Assembly: GCA_029215795.1 (NCBI GenBank) | Contig: JARDYH010000001.1 | Location: 353,362,154-353,426,153, forward strand | DNA length: 64,000 nt | Reading direction: 5' to 3' | Source of the DNA: Anniella stebbinsi | Lineage: Eukaryota > Chordata > Lepidosauria > Squamata > Anniellidae | In this document: in pieces, positions 19,575-29,485 of the stretch | Layout of the letters: each line of letters begins with the position of its first letter | How positions within the stretch are numbered: position 1 is the stretch's first letter | Program-made: the position numbers and the translations under genes | The notes under the pieces: generated by a model | The model's input: the letters and a program-made list of their open reading frames with translations, nothing else | Told to the model about the DNA's origin: nothing | Databases searched by the model: none

Positions 19575-21317
19575 TAGAGGTAGACCTCCAGTTTCAGTTG
19601 GTGAGTCCCGAGGACGTGGACAAGCTGCTTGGATGAGCGAGGAGGACAACTTGTCCTCTCGATCCCTGTCCTTCTTGGCTGGTTGGGGAGGAGATGCAAT
19701 TAGACTACAACTACAACTTATTATTAATGCATCTCTCAGGGAGAGGAGTTTTCCATCATGTTTAAAAGAAGTGGTGGTATGGCCGCTTCTAAAAAAGCCC
19801 TCCATGGACCCCCTGGACCTTAATAACTACAGACCAGTATCAAATCTTCTGTTTCTGGGCAAGGTGATAGAGAGGACAGTTGCCTTCCAACTCCAAGCAG
19901 TTTGGGATGATACAGATTTTCTAGACCCATTTCAAATCGGCTTCAGGGCAGGATATGGAGTTGAGACAGCTATGGTCACCTTAGTGGATGAACTACACTT
20001 GAGTATTGACAGGGAGAGTGTATCCCTGTTGGTACTTCTGGATCTCTCAGCGGCTTTCGAGACCATCGACCATGGTATCCTTCTGGAACGCCTGAGGGGA
20101 TTGGGAATCAGAGACACTGTACTTCAATAGTTCCAGTCCTACCTCTTGGGCAGGTTCCAGATGGTGATGCTTGGGGATAGTTGCTCCTCGAAGAAGGAGC
20201 TGTTGTATGGCATACCACAAGGCACCATCCTATCCCCAATGCTGTTTAACATCTACATGAAACCGCTGGGAGAGATAATCTGGAGGAAAGCGCTGGGAGA
20301 GATCATCTGGAGGCATGGGGCGGGGTGTTATCAGTACACTGATGACACCCAAATATATTTCTCTACGCCTTTGACAACATTGTCAGCTAAGAATAGTGTG
20401 TCTCCTCTGAATGAATGTCTGGAGGCGGTAATGGGCTGGATGAGGAAAAACAAACTGAAGCTGAATCCAGACAAGACGGAGGTGCTTACTGTCAAAAGCC
20501 ACAACCTGGGTTTGGAGGTGTGTCAACCAGTTCTGGATGGGGTTACACTCCCCCCTGAAAGGCTGTGTTCGCAGCTTGGGGGTGCTCCTGGATCTGTCGT
20601 TCCAAATGACAGCTCAGATAAATGCAATGGCCAGGCGTGCCTACTATCAGCTTTGGCTGATACGCTAGCTGTGCCCCTTCCTAGAGTTGGAAGACCTAAA
20701 GACGGTAGTGCACACACTGGTAACTTCGAGGCTAGACTTCTGCAATGTGTTGTACATAGGGCTACCTCTGTGCCTAATCCGGAAACTTTAACTAGTTCAA
20801 AATATGTCAGCCAGGTTGGTCACTGGTGCACCTAGGGGTGACCATATTACAGCAGCTTAAAATCACTCCACTGGCTGCCAATTACTTTCCGGGCGAAGTA
20901 CAAAGTGTTGGTCATTACCTTTAAAGCCCTACATGGTTTGGGTCCAGGTTACCTGCAAGATTGCCTTCTCCCATACAATCTGCCCTGCACACTCAGGTCC
21001 TCTGGAAAGAATTTACTACAGTCAGCCAAAACTAGGCTGACAACCGTTACCCAGAGGACCTTCTCTTCTGCCGCTCCCAGACTGTGGAATGGCCTGGAAT
21101 TCACCAACTTAACAGTCTTTCAGAATTTAAGAAAGCTATAAAAACTGATCTCTTTCAGCAGGCCTACCCAGTCGAATTTTAAGAGTTTTATTAGTATTTT
21201 AACAATGTATTAGTATTTATATGTTTTAATCTGTTTTATGTATTTTATATCATTTGTTTTTAATGTTGTTCCCCACCTCGATCCAGAGGGAGAGGCAGGT
21301 AAGAAAGAAATATATTA

Positions 21318-21354
<37 letters not shown>

Positions 21355-21355
21355 T
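19575..21355 (+). pseudogene. L2-like LINE ORF2 remnant with 3' end
   Basis: The frame from 19633 carries a LINE reverse transcriptase: 'LNNYRPVSNL' (finger), 'VLLDLSAAFETIDH' (motif A), 'GIPQGTILSPMLFNIYM' (motif B) and 'YTDDTQIY' (catalytic box, Y-T-D-D instead of the usual Y-A-D-D), then 'LKLNPDKTEVL'. A TAG at 20128-20130 breaks it at what is normally a Trp. A shift occurs near 20570, and the C-terminal 'FKALHGLGPGYL' and 'SSAAPRLWNGL' motifs are found at 20905-21141 in another frame. A 3' end with 'ccacctcgatccagagggag' and an (ATT)n tail follows (21314-21355). The 5' part is missing. The same family, antisense, is at 43504-44165. Confidence 0.82.
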
Positions 21356-21432
21356 CTGGTCTTCAACTCCTAGCATTCCTGACTATTGGTCATACTGACA
21401 GGGGCTTCTGGGAGTTGAAGTCCAAAACCTGT
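21356..21432. mobile_element. Foldback repeat (ACTACAACTCCCA family), short copy
   Basis: The arms 'cttcaactcctagcattcct' and 'ttctgggagttgaagtccaa' are inverted. It directly abuts the LINE tail. Confidence 0.55.
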
Positions 21433-21439
21433 GGAGATT

Positions 21440-23650
21440 TACTTTCCGCCTACCTGTGGGCTAAAGGATACAGGTAGAACATCTCAAAGTACGAATGCAG
21501 GGGGAACAAAGAATTTGCTACTGGTTCTACGTAAAGCCCAGACTTTACAAGTCATCATTCAAGTCATCATTCAAATAAACACACATACACACAGAGAGAG
21601 TATCTATTGTCTATATGTAGATTTGCAGCCACTGTACAATTAATTGAGCCACGGAAGACAGTACTCAAGAAGTATCACAAATAGCTTTCGTTGAGGGCAC
21701 CGCTGGCAACTTACGAAGGGAATGAGATGTGATTACTCTGCCAATGTTAGTTTACACAGGCTGGGAATTAGACTTTACAAGAGGAAGCAAAAATGGTTCA
21801 AGCAGCCACTGGGATGGATTCACGTGGCTGGGAGAAACTTCGTGTCTGCAAGGGCACATATGAATGTCAAACTGAGGGTACATAAACCTAGCACTTAAGG
21901 AGATGGTGCAGCTGTCAGCCATTCATCTCCCAGGACGAAGTGCTACAATCTAGCTGGTCCGGTGGTGAGGTTTACATTGTCCAGAACGTACATGACTACA
22001 TGATAAAGAGGCCTTCACCATCCTCTATGGAAAAGCCCAATTTCCAGATAAAAAGGGAAACATAAATCTGATTAGGAAAAGGCAGCAGATCTTTTAACAT
22101 GTACACTGTTTTATATATAAAGTTAGGCAGGGAGATAGGACTGGGAAATAATCCTGGCAAACAAACAAGAATTTTTCTCTTTGGCTGATGGCACCTGTTG
22201 GCAAACAAACAGAGTTTGTGCAGAGTTCACAAGGCCAACAAACAAGAATTCACCAAAATGTCAAGAGGAATTACTGGCAGTAAAAAAAAAAAAAAAGCAA
22301 ATCTGAACTTTGACCTTACCTGCTGCAGTCACGGTTTTTGCAGAAAGACAGTCTGATGACTTCCCAAGTCCTTTCTCAGGGGGGATTCTAATCTACAGAA
22401 GTGGCACATTTTCCTTCCTGGACTGTATCATTTCAGGCAACAAATTGGGGGTGGAGTCAAATGTTTGGGGGGAAAACCTAGTCAAAGAAAGCCTCCTTGC
22501 TTGTGGAAAGCTAGCATGTCAGGGATACAACCAGGCAACAGCCCTTCTTTCTGTTAAGCTATTTCTCCATCTGCGGAACAATGCACCTGGTCATCCAATT
22601 CCCAGAATCAAGGCATCCAATTCCACAAAGACATTTCCGCTGAAGTCAATTAGCTGGTGCACAGATAACTGGTTCAGAGGACTATAGTCTGTCTGATTTT
22701 GCAGAAGTCGGTCCTCTGTGTTAACATCACACTGTCCCCCACACCAACCCACCCAACGTTTTGAGCCTCCAGTTTTAAAATCCATCATCAGAGCATTTGG
22801 GATCCCCTGGGATACCAGCAAAAGGTCTGATATCGCCTTTGCCATTCAATGAAGTGTTAATAAAGCACCAGCCTGCTACTTTATTAGAATTCCCCCTGGC
22901 CTTGAATGTGTTGCCTCCAGCAAATGCCTTCAACTCCTAAGTCAGTTTGCTTGGGCCAAGCGCAGCTTTGTTTATCGCCCTTGGCAAACGCGCTCTCCAT
23001 CCCGAATCAGGTCAGCTTTCCTACTTGCAGCCCTACCGGACCGGATACCATCAGCACAAATCCAATTAGGAAGACAATGGCTCCCAGCCTGCAACAGGCC
23101 AGGCTGGCCAAGCTGACCTCCTGCCTTGGCGGTCCCTGAAACAATAGCCACGTTTGTTTCAAACCTCCCCATTGTTTGCGATTCTTTCGCATCCATGCAC
23201 GCAGGATAAAAGGGAGATGATCAGAAGCTTGTTTATGAATGGGGCTTTGGTCATGCCAGAGGGATACGGGGCTTGACCTTGCACAAAAGGATTGCCTGTT
23301 CGTGAAAGCCACGCAGTGATTAAATGATTAGAGATGCAATGCGCAGCCGGCCCAGGGCAGCGAGATTAAAGAATCCGTTTTTACAGTGTTTATAGCAAAG
23401 AGAGCACCTTGCCCCTACCCTCTACCCCCGCCCTGTAACAGAACACAGTTTTTAAGACCAGCTTCAGGAGGAAACAAAAACACAGTGGCATCGAGTGGGG
23501 TAGAAGCAGAACACTATTTTGGACCTACTTCCATAGCCAAAGGTAAACACACCCAACCATCAACCAGTCCCCACCCCATCCCAAAATCAATCCACGTTAC
23601 CCACAAGGGCACCAGATGTCACCAAAACTGCAACAGGCATTTTTAATAAA
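21440..23650. other. Repeat-poor non-coding stretch
   Basis: No mobile element recognised except an A-run at 22281-22294. The segment 22900-23350 has a higher GC level and scattered CpGs, and no open frame with a domain. It could be a regulatory segment, but that is inference. Confidence 0.4.
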
Positions 23651-23656
23651 CCACTC

Positions 23657-24575
23657 TAGCCAGTGTTTCAAGGTGCAGAAAAGGGCAGCCGAAATGTTCA
23701 AAGGGCTGGAGCAAATCCCTTGTGAAGAAAGGCTACAATGCCTAGGACTATTCCACTTAGGGAGGGAAAAGAGGTGGCGTGATAGAGGTGTACAAAAATA
23801 TTCTTGCACACAAACAACAAGGTGCTAACCTTAACCAAAATCCTCAAAACGAAAAAAGCAAGTTAAGGAGAAAATATGTAATAAATTTTAATACTAATAA
23901 AATATATTTATCACAAAAAAACACTATTCAACATATATATGTATAATAACAAAGTAAAAACAAGGCCAGAATCATAAGAGCCTTGTTTTTACTTTGTTAT
24001 TATACATATATATGTTGAATAGTGGTTTTTTTGTGATAAATATATTTTATTAGTATTAAAATTTATTACATATTTTCTCCTTAACTTTCTTTTTTTGTTT
24101 CAAAAATATTCTTAGTCTGAAGAAAGTGGAGAGAGATTTTTCTCCCCTTCTCTCATACTATAAGAACTTGGGGTCATCCCATGAACCTGATTGGTGGGAG
24201 ATTCAAGACAGATAAATGGAAGGATTTCTTCACACAGGGACTAGCTAAATTATGGAATTTGCTACCACAAGATGTAGTGATGGCAACCAACATGGATGGC
24301 TTTAAGAGGGGGTTTGATAAATTCATGAAGGATAAGATTATCAATAGCAACGAGCCCTGATGGTTATATGTTGCCTCCAAGTTCAGAGGCAGTATGCCTA
24401 TATAAACCAGTTGCTGGGGAAGAGGAGTAAGATGGTGCTGTTATACTCACATCCTACTTGTGGGTTTCCCACAGGCAGCTGGTTTGGTCACTGTGAGAAT
24501 AGAATGCTGGACCGGTTGGACCCTTGGTCTGATCCAGCATGGCTCTTTTTATATTCATGTCAGTATTAATATTGC
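23657..24575 (+). mobile_element. CR1 LINE 3' half, interrupted by a hairpin insertion
   Basis: The left part translates to CR1 ORF2 C-terminal sequence ('VQKRAAEMFKGLEQIPCEER'). The right part gives 'LWNLLPQDVVMATNMDGF' and 'FKRGFDKFMKDK'-like sequence. The 3' untranslated region follows, with 'cagaggcagtatgcc', 'ccagttgctgggga' and 'tggtctgatccagcatggct'. The coding part is split by the insertion at 23806-24100. Frames are otherwise decayed. Confidence 0.8.
23806..24100 (-). mobile_element. Hairpin insertion with 13-bp target duplication (family H, copy 2)
   Basis: Arms of about 115 bp (23851-23966 and 23980-24098) are nearly perfect inverted copies around a 13-base spacer. A unique tail occupies 23806-23850. 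The host CR1 sequence 'caaaaatattctt' is duplicated on both sides (23793-23805 and 24101-24113). Read on the minus strand, the end of the arm and the tail resemble copy 1: 'tattttctccttaacttg' and 'ttttttcgttttgagg' here, against 'catttttcccttagctctg' and 'tttttcgtttgagg' there. It would be in opposite orientation to copy 1. Confidence 0.65.
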
Positions 24576-24589
24576 AGATGGACTGAGGA

Positions 24590-24715
24590 TGAGAAAGAGT
24601 GGCTTGTCTACAGCCACCTGGTGAGTCCATGACAGAAATGCAATTCGAACCAGAGTATTCTTGATTTCCACCTCAGGCTCTAGGCTACTATGCTACACCA
24701 GTTTCTCTGGTGTAA
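24590..24715 (-). repeat. MIR/CORE-SINE-like fragment
   Basis: 'ctacagccacctggtgagtc', 'caattcgaaccagag' and 'atgctacaccagtttctctg' resemble the minus strand of a tRNA-derived core SINE. It is diverged; it could also be an old Sauria-type copy. Confidence 0.4.
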
Positions 24716-25054
24716 ATTGTTTCAAGGCAGTGAATGAAGATGCAGCTGCTATACCTCTTCCACAGACCCCTTCAACCGCCCTCCTCTGCTCTGGAGTAAA
24801 ACTAATGCCTCCCCTACTTCACTAGATGTGGGAGGATCCTGAGCAAAGGGTCCAGCTGAAGACCAAGGTAAGAAGATTACAAGTGATGATGAGTGTAGGG
24901 AACCAGCATAATCTCTTTCAGACCTGCAGCTGTTGAATGCATGAAACTGGTGCACCAGACACTGAGGAAAAATTCAGTCTAGAAATTACTTAAGCCTTAT
25001 ATGGCTTACATATGCCTTACTAGACACAAAAGACCAGTTAAAAAGCTATATAGA
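24716..25054. other. Unassigned non-coding sequence
   Basis: Nothing recognised. Confidence 0.3.
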
Positions 25055-25372
25055 AGGACTGTGTTCACACAACACGACACTCAAGGTTGAGCGCCAGTTG
25101 TCGTTGAATCATGGTTTGTTATTGAAACATGGTTTGTTGTGCTGTGTGAACTCAGATGCACTAACAAACCACGGTTTGTTAACCACAAACAATTCATGAA
25201 GAGAACCCATGGTCTGTTGTTGGGTTGTGAACTGTGAGTTGTTTGCGGTTAACAAACCATGGTGGCTGGGATTACACAATGCAACAACCCACTATTCAAC
25301 CACAACCCACAGCTCAATAATAACCTACCCTCAACCTTGAGTGTGGCTTGTCGTGTTGTGCGAACCCAGCCA
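25055..25372. mobile_element. Foldback DNA element, 'GGTTTGTTA' family
   Basis: The ends are inverted: 'gtgttcacacaacacgacac' on the left and the reverse complement of 'ggctgggttcgcacaacacg' on the right. The interior is a nested series of inverted 'aaccatggtttgtt' and 'aacaaaccatgg' blocks. TA dinucleotides lie close to both ends (25050-25052 and 25372-25374). Relatives occur at 34726, 36307 and possibly 45418 and 58305. Confidence 0.7.
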
Positions 25373-25379
25373 TAGTCTC

Positions 25380-26465
25380 TAAGTTAAAGCCTGCAACCTT
25401 ATATCCAGATGGTTCAAGCAATCAAGCTCACTAAGAGGAAATTACTCTTCCCTGCTGGACCCGCAGAAAAAAACAACCTAAGATCAGATGTACTTTAATT
25501 AGATCTACCTCTGTTGAAAAATACAAATGGAAGTATCCAGTCTTTGGGGAAAATATATATATGTGGTGGGGGAAGGTAGGTAGGTAAGAAAAACCTTACA
25601 TTTCTGGAAGGACCATTTTAAAGGAAGGTATTAGGACAAAGAATGGAGATACACTGTAATCATGGCAATTAAAGAAAACCTATCCTATTAAAGAGAAAGA
25701 GATAAATTAACAAGTAGAAAGATTCACTTTTGCAAAGCATCGACTCCAGTCTGAACCACATTGACTTTGCGGAATTCATTGCAACAGGAAATCTATGTCC
25801 AGACAGCAGCTTCCCACACCACTGTTTGTAGGAAATAAAATCACAAAAATAGAGGTACAGAGTTACATGTGAATTTCTTTTTTGCAACAATCCCTGTACA
25901 AGCCATTGTTCAAACTGGGCCCACCCTCAAAATACCACCACAACTATCAAGTGTGCAGTTTTGGACCCATATGACCATAAGGACCTGCACAATCCCTGTT
26001 GAGTTTGCAGTTCTTGAGTACATGAACTTGACGCCGACACCAAGGAAAACCTCCATCTGGAACTGCCTTACATCTTGACTTGGATGTGCCTTATACATAC
26101 CACACACAAAAAACACACAAAAAATAATGAGATGCAATAGGAGCAGTTTATGCAGCCACCTGATACCCCGTTTTATCCTTCCCTTAAGCAGAATCAATTA
26201 CATCCAAATCCATGACTACTGTTTATCTTATGTCTTTTAAAAAGTTCCAGTGATGGGGCTCCTAAAACTCCCAAAATCGTGGTAATTATCTTCTGATGCT
26301 TCTTGTTGTTAGAATCATCTCCCCCACATCAAAATGCACTGACCATAATCTAGAGACCAGTATTTGAACCTGGCTTCCATTGGTATCAATGTCACATGAA
26401 TCCCTCTGAGCTTGTATCTTTTCAATTGCTGAAAATGACAAAGCCTTGTTTTGATCATGTAGCAG
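25380..26465. other. Unassigned non-coding sequence
   Basis: Includes a short 'atatatatgtgg' tract near 25553 and 'aggtaggtaggtaag' near 25574. No gene or mobile element recognised. Confidence 0.35.
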
Positions 26466-26550
26466 ACTTCCTCAACCTGGTGCCCTCCATATGTGTTGGA
26501 CTCAAGCTCCTATCATTCCCAGCTAGCATGGTCAATGCTGACTGGAGACA
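26466..26550. repeat. Foldback repeat, half copy
   Basis: 'ctcaacctggtgccctccat' and 'ggactcaagctcctatcatt' match the left half of the ACTACAACTCCCA family. Confidence 0.5.
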
Positions 26551-26589
26551 CTGTTGTGTGGAGCCCTTCATCATTTCATACAAAAAATA

Positions 26590-26720
26590 ATAATCTACAT
26601 GCTTTTATGAATAACAAATGATACAGCTTCTGGAGCAAGCTTAAGGGAAGCCCTATAGAGAGAGCATTGAAGTAATCCAGTCTTGCAATTATTAACGCCT
26701 GTACCACTGTGGTCAAGCTA
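26590..26720 (-). mobile_element. L2-like LINE C-terminal fragment
   Basis: The minus strand translates to 'TVVQALIIARLDYFNALSIG' followed by 'LPLSLLQKL', which matches the L2-type 'HALVTSRLDYCNALYVGLP' region seen also at 44100. It is truncated on both sides. Confidence 0.65.
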
Positions 26721-26795
26721 TGCAAAGGATTGAACCTGGGACCTTCTGCATACAAAGCAGGTAATCTACCACTGAGCTGCAGCCCCTCCCAAAAC
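26721..26795 (-). mobile_element. tRNA-Ala-derived SINE head
   Basis: On the minus strand: 'gctgcagctcagtggtagat', 'ctttgtatgcagaaggtccc' and 'aggttcaatcc'. Only the tRNA-like head is present, placed directly between a tRNA-Ile-like sequence and a LINE fragment. Confidence 0.65.
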
Positions 26796-26802
26796 ATTCC
26801 CG

Positions 26803-26876
26803 TGGCCCATACAGAGATCAAACCCGCCACCTTGGCATTATTGACACCACACTCTAACAAACTGAGCTAACTGGCC
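26803..26876 (-). pseudogene. tRNA-Ile(AAT)-like pseudogene
   Basis: A 74-base sequence on the minus strand folds as a tRNA. It has a 7-base acceptor stem with one mispair, a D arm 'GCTC...GAGT', an anticodon loop TCAATAA (anticodon AAT), and a T arm closing 'GCGGG...TCTGT' around TTTGATC. It closely follows vertebrate tRNA-Ile(AAT). The base before the anticodon is C where functional tRNAs have an invariant U33, and several stem pairs are G-U. A pseudogene or SINE head is more likely than a working gene. Confidence 0.6.
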
Positions 26877-26902
26877 AGAGACCTTTGATCTCATCCAGTA
26901 GG

Positions 26903-27043
26903 GCAGGGATGTGGAACGTTTGGCCCACCAGATGTTGCTGGACTGCATCCCCTTATCTCTCACCACTGGTTATGCTGGCTAGGACTGAAGAGAGCTGCAG
27001 GCCAACAACATCAGGAGGGACACACGTTCCCCATCCTTGCACT
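26903..27043. mobile_element. Foldback repeat related to the ACTACAACTCCCA family
   Basis: The ends 'cagggatgtggaacgtttgg' and 'cacgttccccatccttg' are inverted. The interior has 'ccagatgttgctggactgca' and its inverted partner 'gcaggccaacaacatcagga'. CAGGG-type termini suggest a hAT link, but no 8-bp duplication was found. Confidence 0.6.
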
Positions 27044-27049
27044 AGAGCT

Positions 27050-27837
27050 TTGCTTATGTTCTTATCCCAGCCCCATGCCAAAAATACTTATAGATATATT
27101 TCCATATATCCACAAATACATCTGCAGAATGGAGTTACTCCATTGCTATTCTATGCTCAAAATCTATCTAGAAATATTATTGATAAACAATGGCCAGTTC
27201 TGGCTAGTTAACAAGTTAAATGGAGGCAAACAGGAGGGGCAGGAAGTGCTATAAACAGACAAGGGAATGATAGAAACCTAACACAATCCTGGCAGTGATA
27301 CTGTAATGCTGAATTAAAGAAGAGGAGATGGGATTATGGTTTTGTTTTTTAATGTAGACCTTTAAATTAGGTCAAGGCAGTCATGAAATTTCATTCAATG
27401 AACCATGATATGATAATGTGCAGAGAAGGAAACAGGCGAAGGATAAAAGTTTCCCATTCAACGGAGAGCCACACTCATCAAACCTATTTACCAAGGATTA
27501 CTTTGTAACTGCTGCCACAATAAGTTACTGGAAATACTTCTTTTGTCTCACTAACAAGCAGTTATTTCAAAGGGAGAGTCAGCACTCATATATTGGTTGG
27601 AGGAAGCAAAGCAAGGAAACGTTGTACCACAGAGCTGGAAGAGAATGCAAGCCTCCTGATGTGTCGAGTGCAGCACAGCTGCACATTACACCCTTTTGCC
27701 TTTGAGCTCCCTTCCTGAAGAATCTCCAAAAGGAAGGCGAAAACTTTAGCAAAAAGCACCCATCCTTTTGGCTCAGCCCTAAGCGCAGACTCAAACCTGA
27801 TGGGAATTCCAACCTCCCCCAGGGCATACAAACAGCA
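27050..27837. other. Unassigned non-coding sequence
   Basis: No element recognised. Overlapping minus-strand open frames of about 80 codons (27579-27840) show no domain. Confidence 0.35.
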
Positions 27838-28413
27838 CATAGTTAAATTATGGAATTTGCAGGGCTGGCCCTACCATTAGGCAGAGTAAGGCAGTTGCCT
27901 CAGGTGGTAGATGGTGGGAGGAAGCAGCAAGTTATTGGAGGGAAGACCTGTGTGCTATGCTTTCAGGTGCAGTGAAACATGCTCTCCCATCACCAATGTT
28001 GAGTGAAGATTCAACTGCTAGTCCAGTTGGCTTTTGTACAAGGAATGGGAGGGGGCGCCATCTTGTCTTTTGCTTCAGGCAGCAATATGTCTTTGGCCAC
28101 TCCTGGGAATTCGCTACCACAGGGTGTAGTGATAGCCACCAATCTGGATGGCTTTAAAGGGGATTAGACAAATTCATAGAGGATAAGGCTACCAATGGTT
28201 ACTACTCTTGATGGCTCTGTGCTACCCTAGTATCAGAGGAAGTATGCCTATAAACACCATGCTGGAGAACATGAGCAGGAGGGTTCTAGTGCCTTCAGGT
28301 CCTAAGTATAGGCTTCTCACAGGCAGCTGGTTGGCCACTGTGCCACAGAACGCTGAACTAAATGGACATTGGTTTGATCCAGCATGGCTCTTCTTATGTT
28401 CTAATGGCACAGG
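27838..28413 (+). mobile_element. CR1 LINE 3' end, split by a hAT-type insertion
   Basis: Before and after the insertion the sequence is the CR1 end: 'aaattatggaatttg' at 27845, then 'cgctaccacagggtgtagtg', 'ggatggctttaaa', 'caggcagctggttggccact' and 'gatccagcatggctcttctt'. Confidence 0.78.
27860..28105. mobile_element. Non-autonomous hAT element inside CR1
   Basis: A 246-bp insertion with ends 'cagggctggcc' and 'ggccactcctg'. It is flanked by 8-bp near-identical repeats of CR1 sequence, ggaatttg (27852-27859) and ggaattcg (28106-28113). Terminal CAGGG and the 8-bp duplication fit the hAT superfamily. The interior is non-coding. Confidence 0.75.
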
Positions 28414-28414
28414 G

Positions 28415-29050
28415 CTGGATGAGTCATTACTTCCAAGATTAGCAAATTTTATTAAAAGATTAACATGAACATGAAAGCATAAGGAGTGAGGGAGACTGCA
28501 GCAGGCAGAGAATATATCAGGACCTTCCCTAGTTGGACTGCCTTCATGCCCCCAGGAAATGAGAGACGAAGCAGGGTCTTTCCAGCAGCCCTGCTGAAAA
28601 TTTACTTAATCTTTTTCCTTTTCCCTCCCCACCCTTTTCCTTGTATGTCATGTCTTTTTAGATTGCAAGCCTGCAGCTAGGGGCTGTCTTATTTTACTGT
28701 TTGAGTGTAAGCTGGGGTGTGTGGAGTTGGCTGAAGAGCAGGGTAAACAGACTTTAATTAATTAAATAAATATTTTTAAAGTCTACACACCTGAAAAGAA
28801 ACATATGCAAATTACTACTGTGCATTTCCCACCCAGGGAGAGGTGGCAAGCCCAACAGAGGAAGGCAGCAGCAGTTCCATGAGTCTAATCCTTAACCCAC
28901 TTAAACTCCCCCCCCCCTCGATTTGAGATTGCTCTATTCAAACCTCATTTTTGAGAGGTTGCGATTTTGCCCTACTTTCCACTTGAAGTAACTGTTTTAT
29001 GTAGGCTAATCCCAGATAAATAACTGTTTTCTTGCATTATCTCAATCTTT
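28415..29050. other. Mostly unassigned; possible LINE 3' tail at 28640-28790
   Basis: The sequence 'tttttagattgcaagcctgc', 'aggggctgtctta' and a final 'taattaaataaata' resemble the tail of a LINE-like 3' end. A C-run lies at about 28910-28918. Otherwise nothing. Confidence 0.3.
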
Positions 29051-29335
29051 CATTACACATTGTGGGCTGCATGGAAAAAAGAATAAGCTCTCAGCCATCC
29101 ATGTTGAGCTAAGGACGTGCTAGTGTTTCTAGACCCACGAGGAAGCAACACAGTGTAGAAAATAAAAATGTTCTGTGGAGCCACACATAGCCATATCTCT
29201 TGCTTGGAAATCTGGCTCTTTGGGGGCTTGATGGACTTCCAGCGCCTGCCCAACTTGGCCTGGATTTGCAAGCTGAGCCATGGATTTTCCCTGAACTCTG
29301 GGGACTTTTTCTATATTTATTTTTTTGAGGGGGTC
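29051..29335. other. Unassigned non-coding sequence
   Basis: Nothing recognised. Confidence 0.3.
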
Positions 29336-29339
29336 GAGC

Positions 29340-29485
29340 CACATTTTGTGCAAATGTACATGATTTGCACAAATTCCAGACACAATTTGCATAAGTGATA
29401 CAAATTGCAACTGTACTTTGCACAACGTGATCCAATTATGTAAATCTGCACAAACTGTGAACGTGATTTGTGCAAATTAGAAAAC
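29340..29485. repeat. Cluster of 'ATTTGCACAAATT'-like motifs
   Basis: At least five variants of 'tttg(c/t)(a/g)caaatt' or 'tttgcacaa' occur within about 145 bp, in both orientations. Possibly a degenerate minisatellite; overlapping minus open frames here result from it. Confidence 0.45.

Noticed and set aside
25055..25372. Telomere-like or satellite sequence because of repeated GGTTTG and GGGTTG
   Set aside because: Units are not in tandem; they are arranged as inverted blocks inside a TIR-bounded element.
26803..26876. Functional tRNA-Ile gene
   Set aside because: The invariant U33 is replaced by C and several stem pairs are weakened to G-U, and the locus lies against SINE and LINE fragments.
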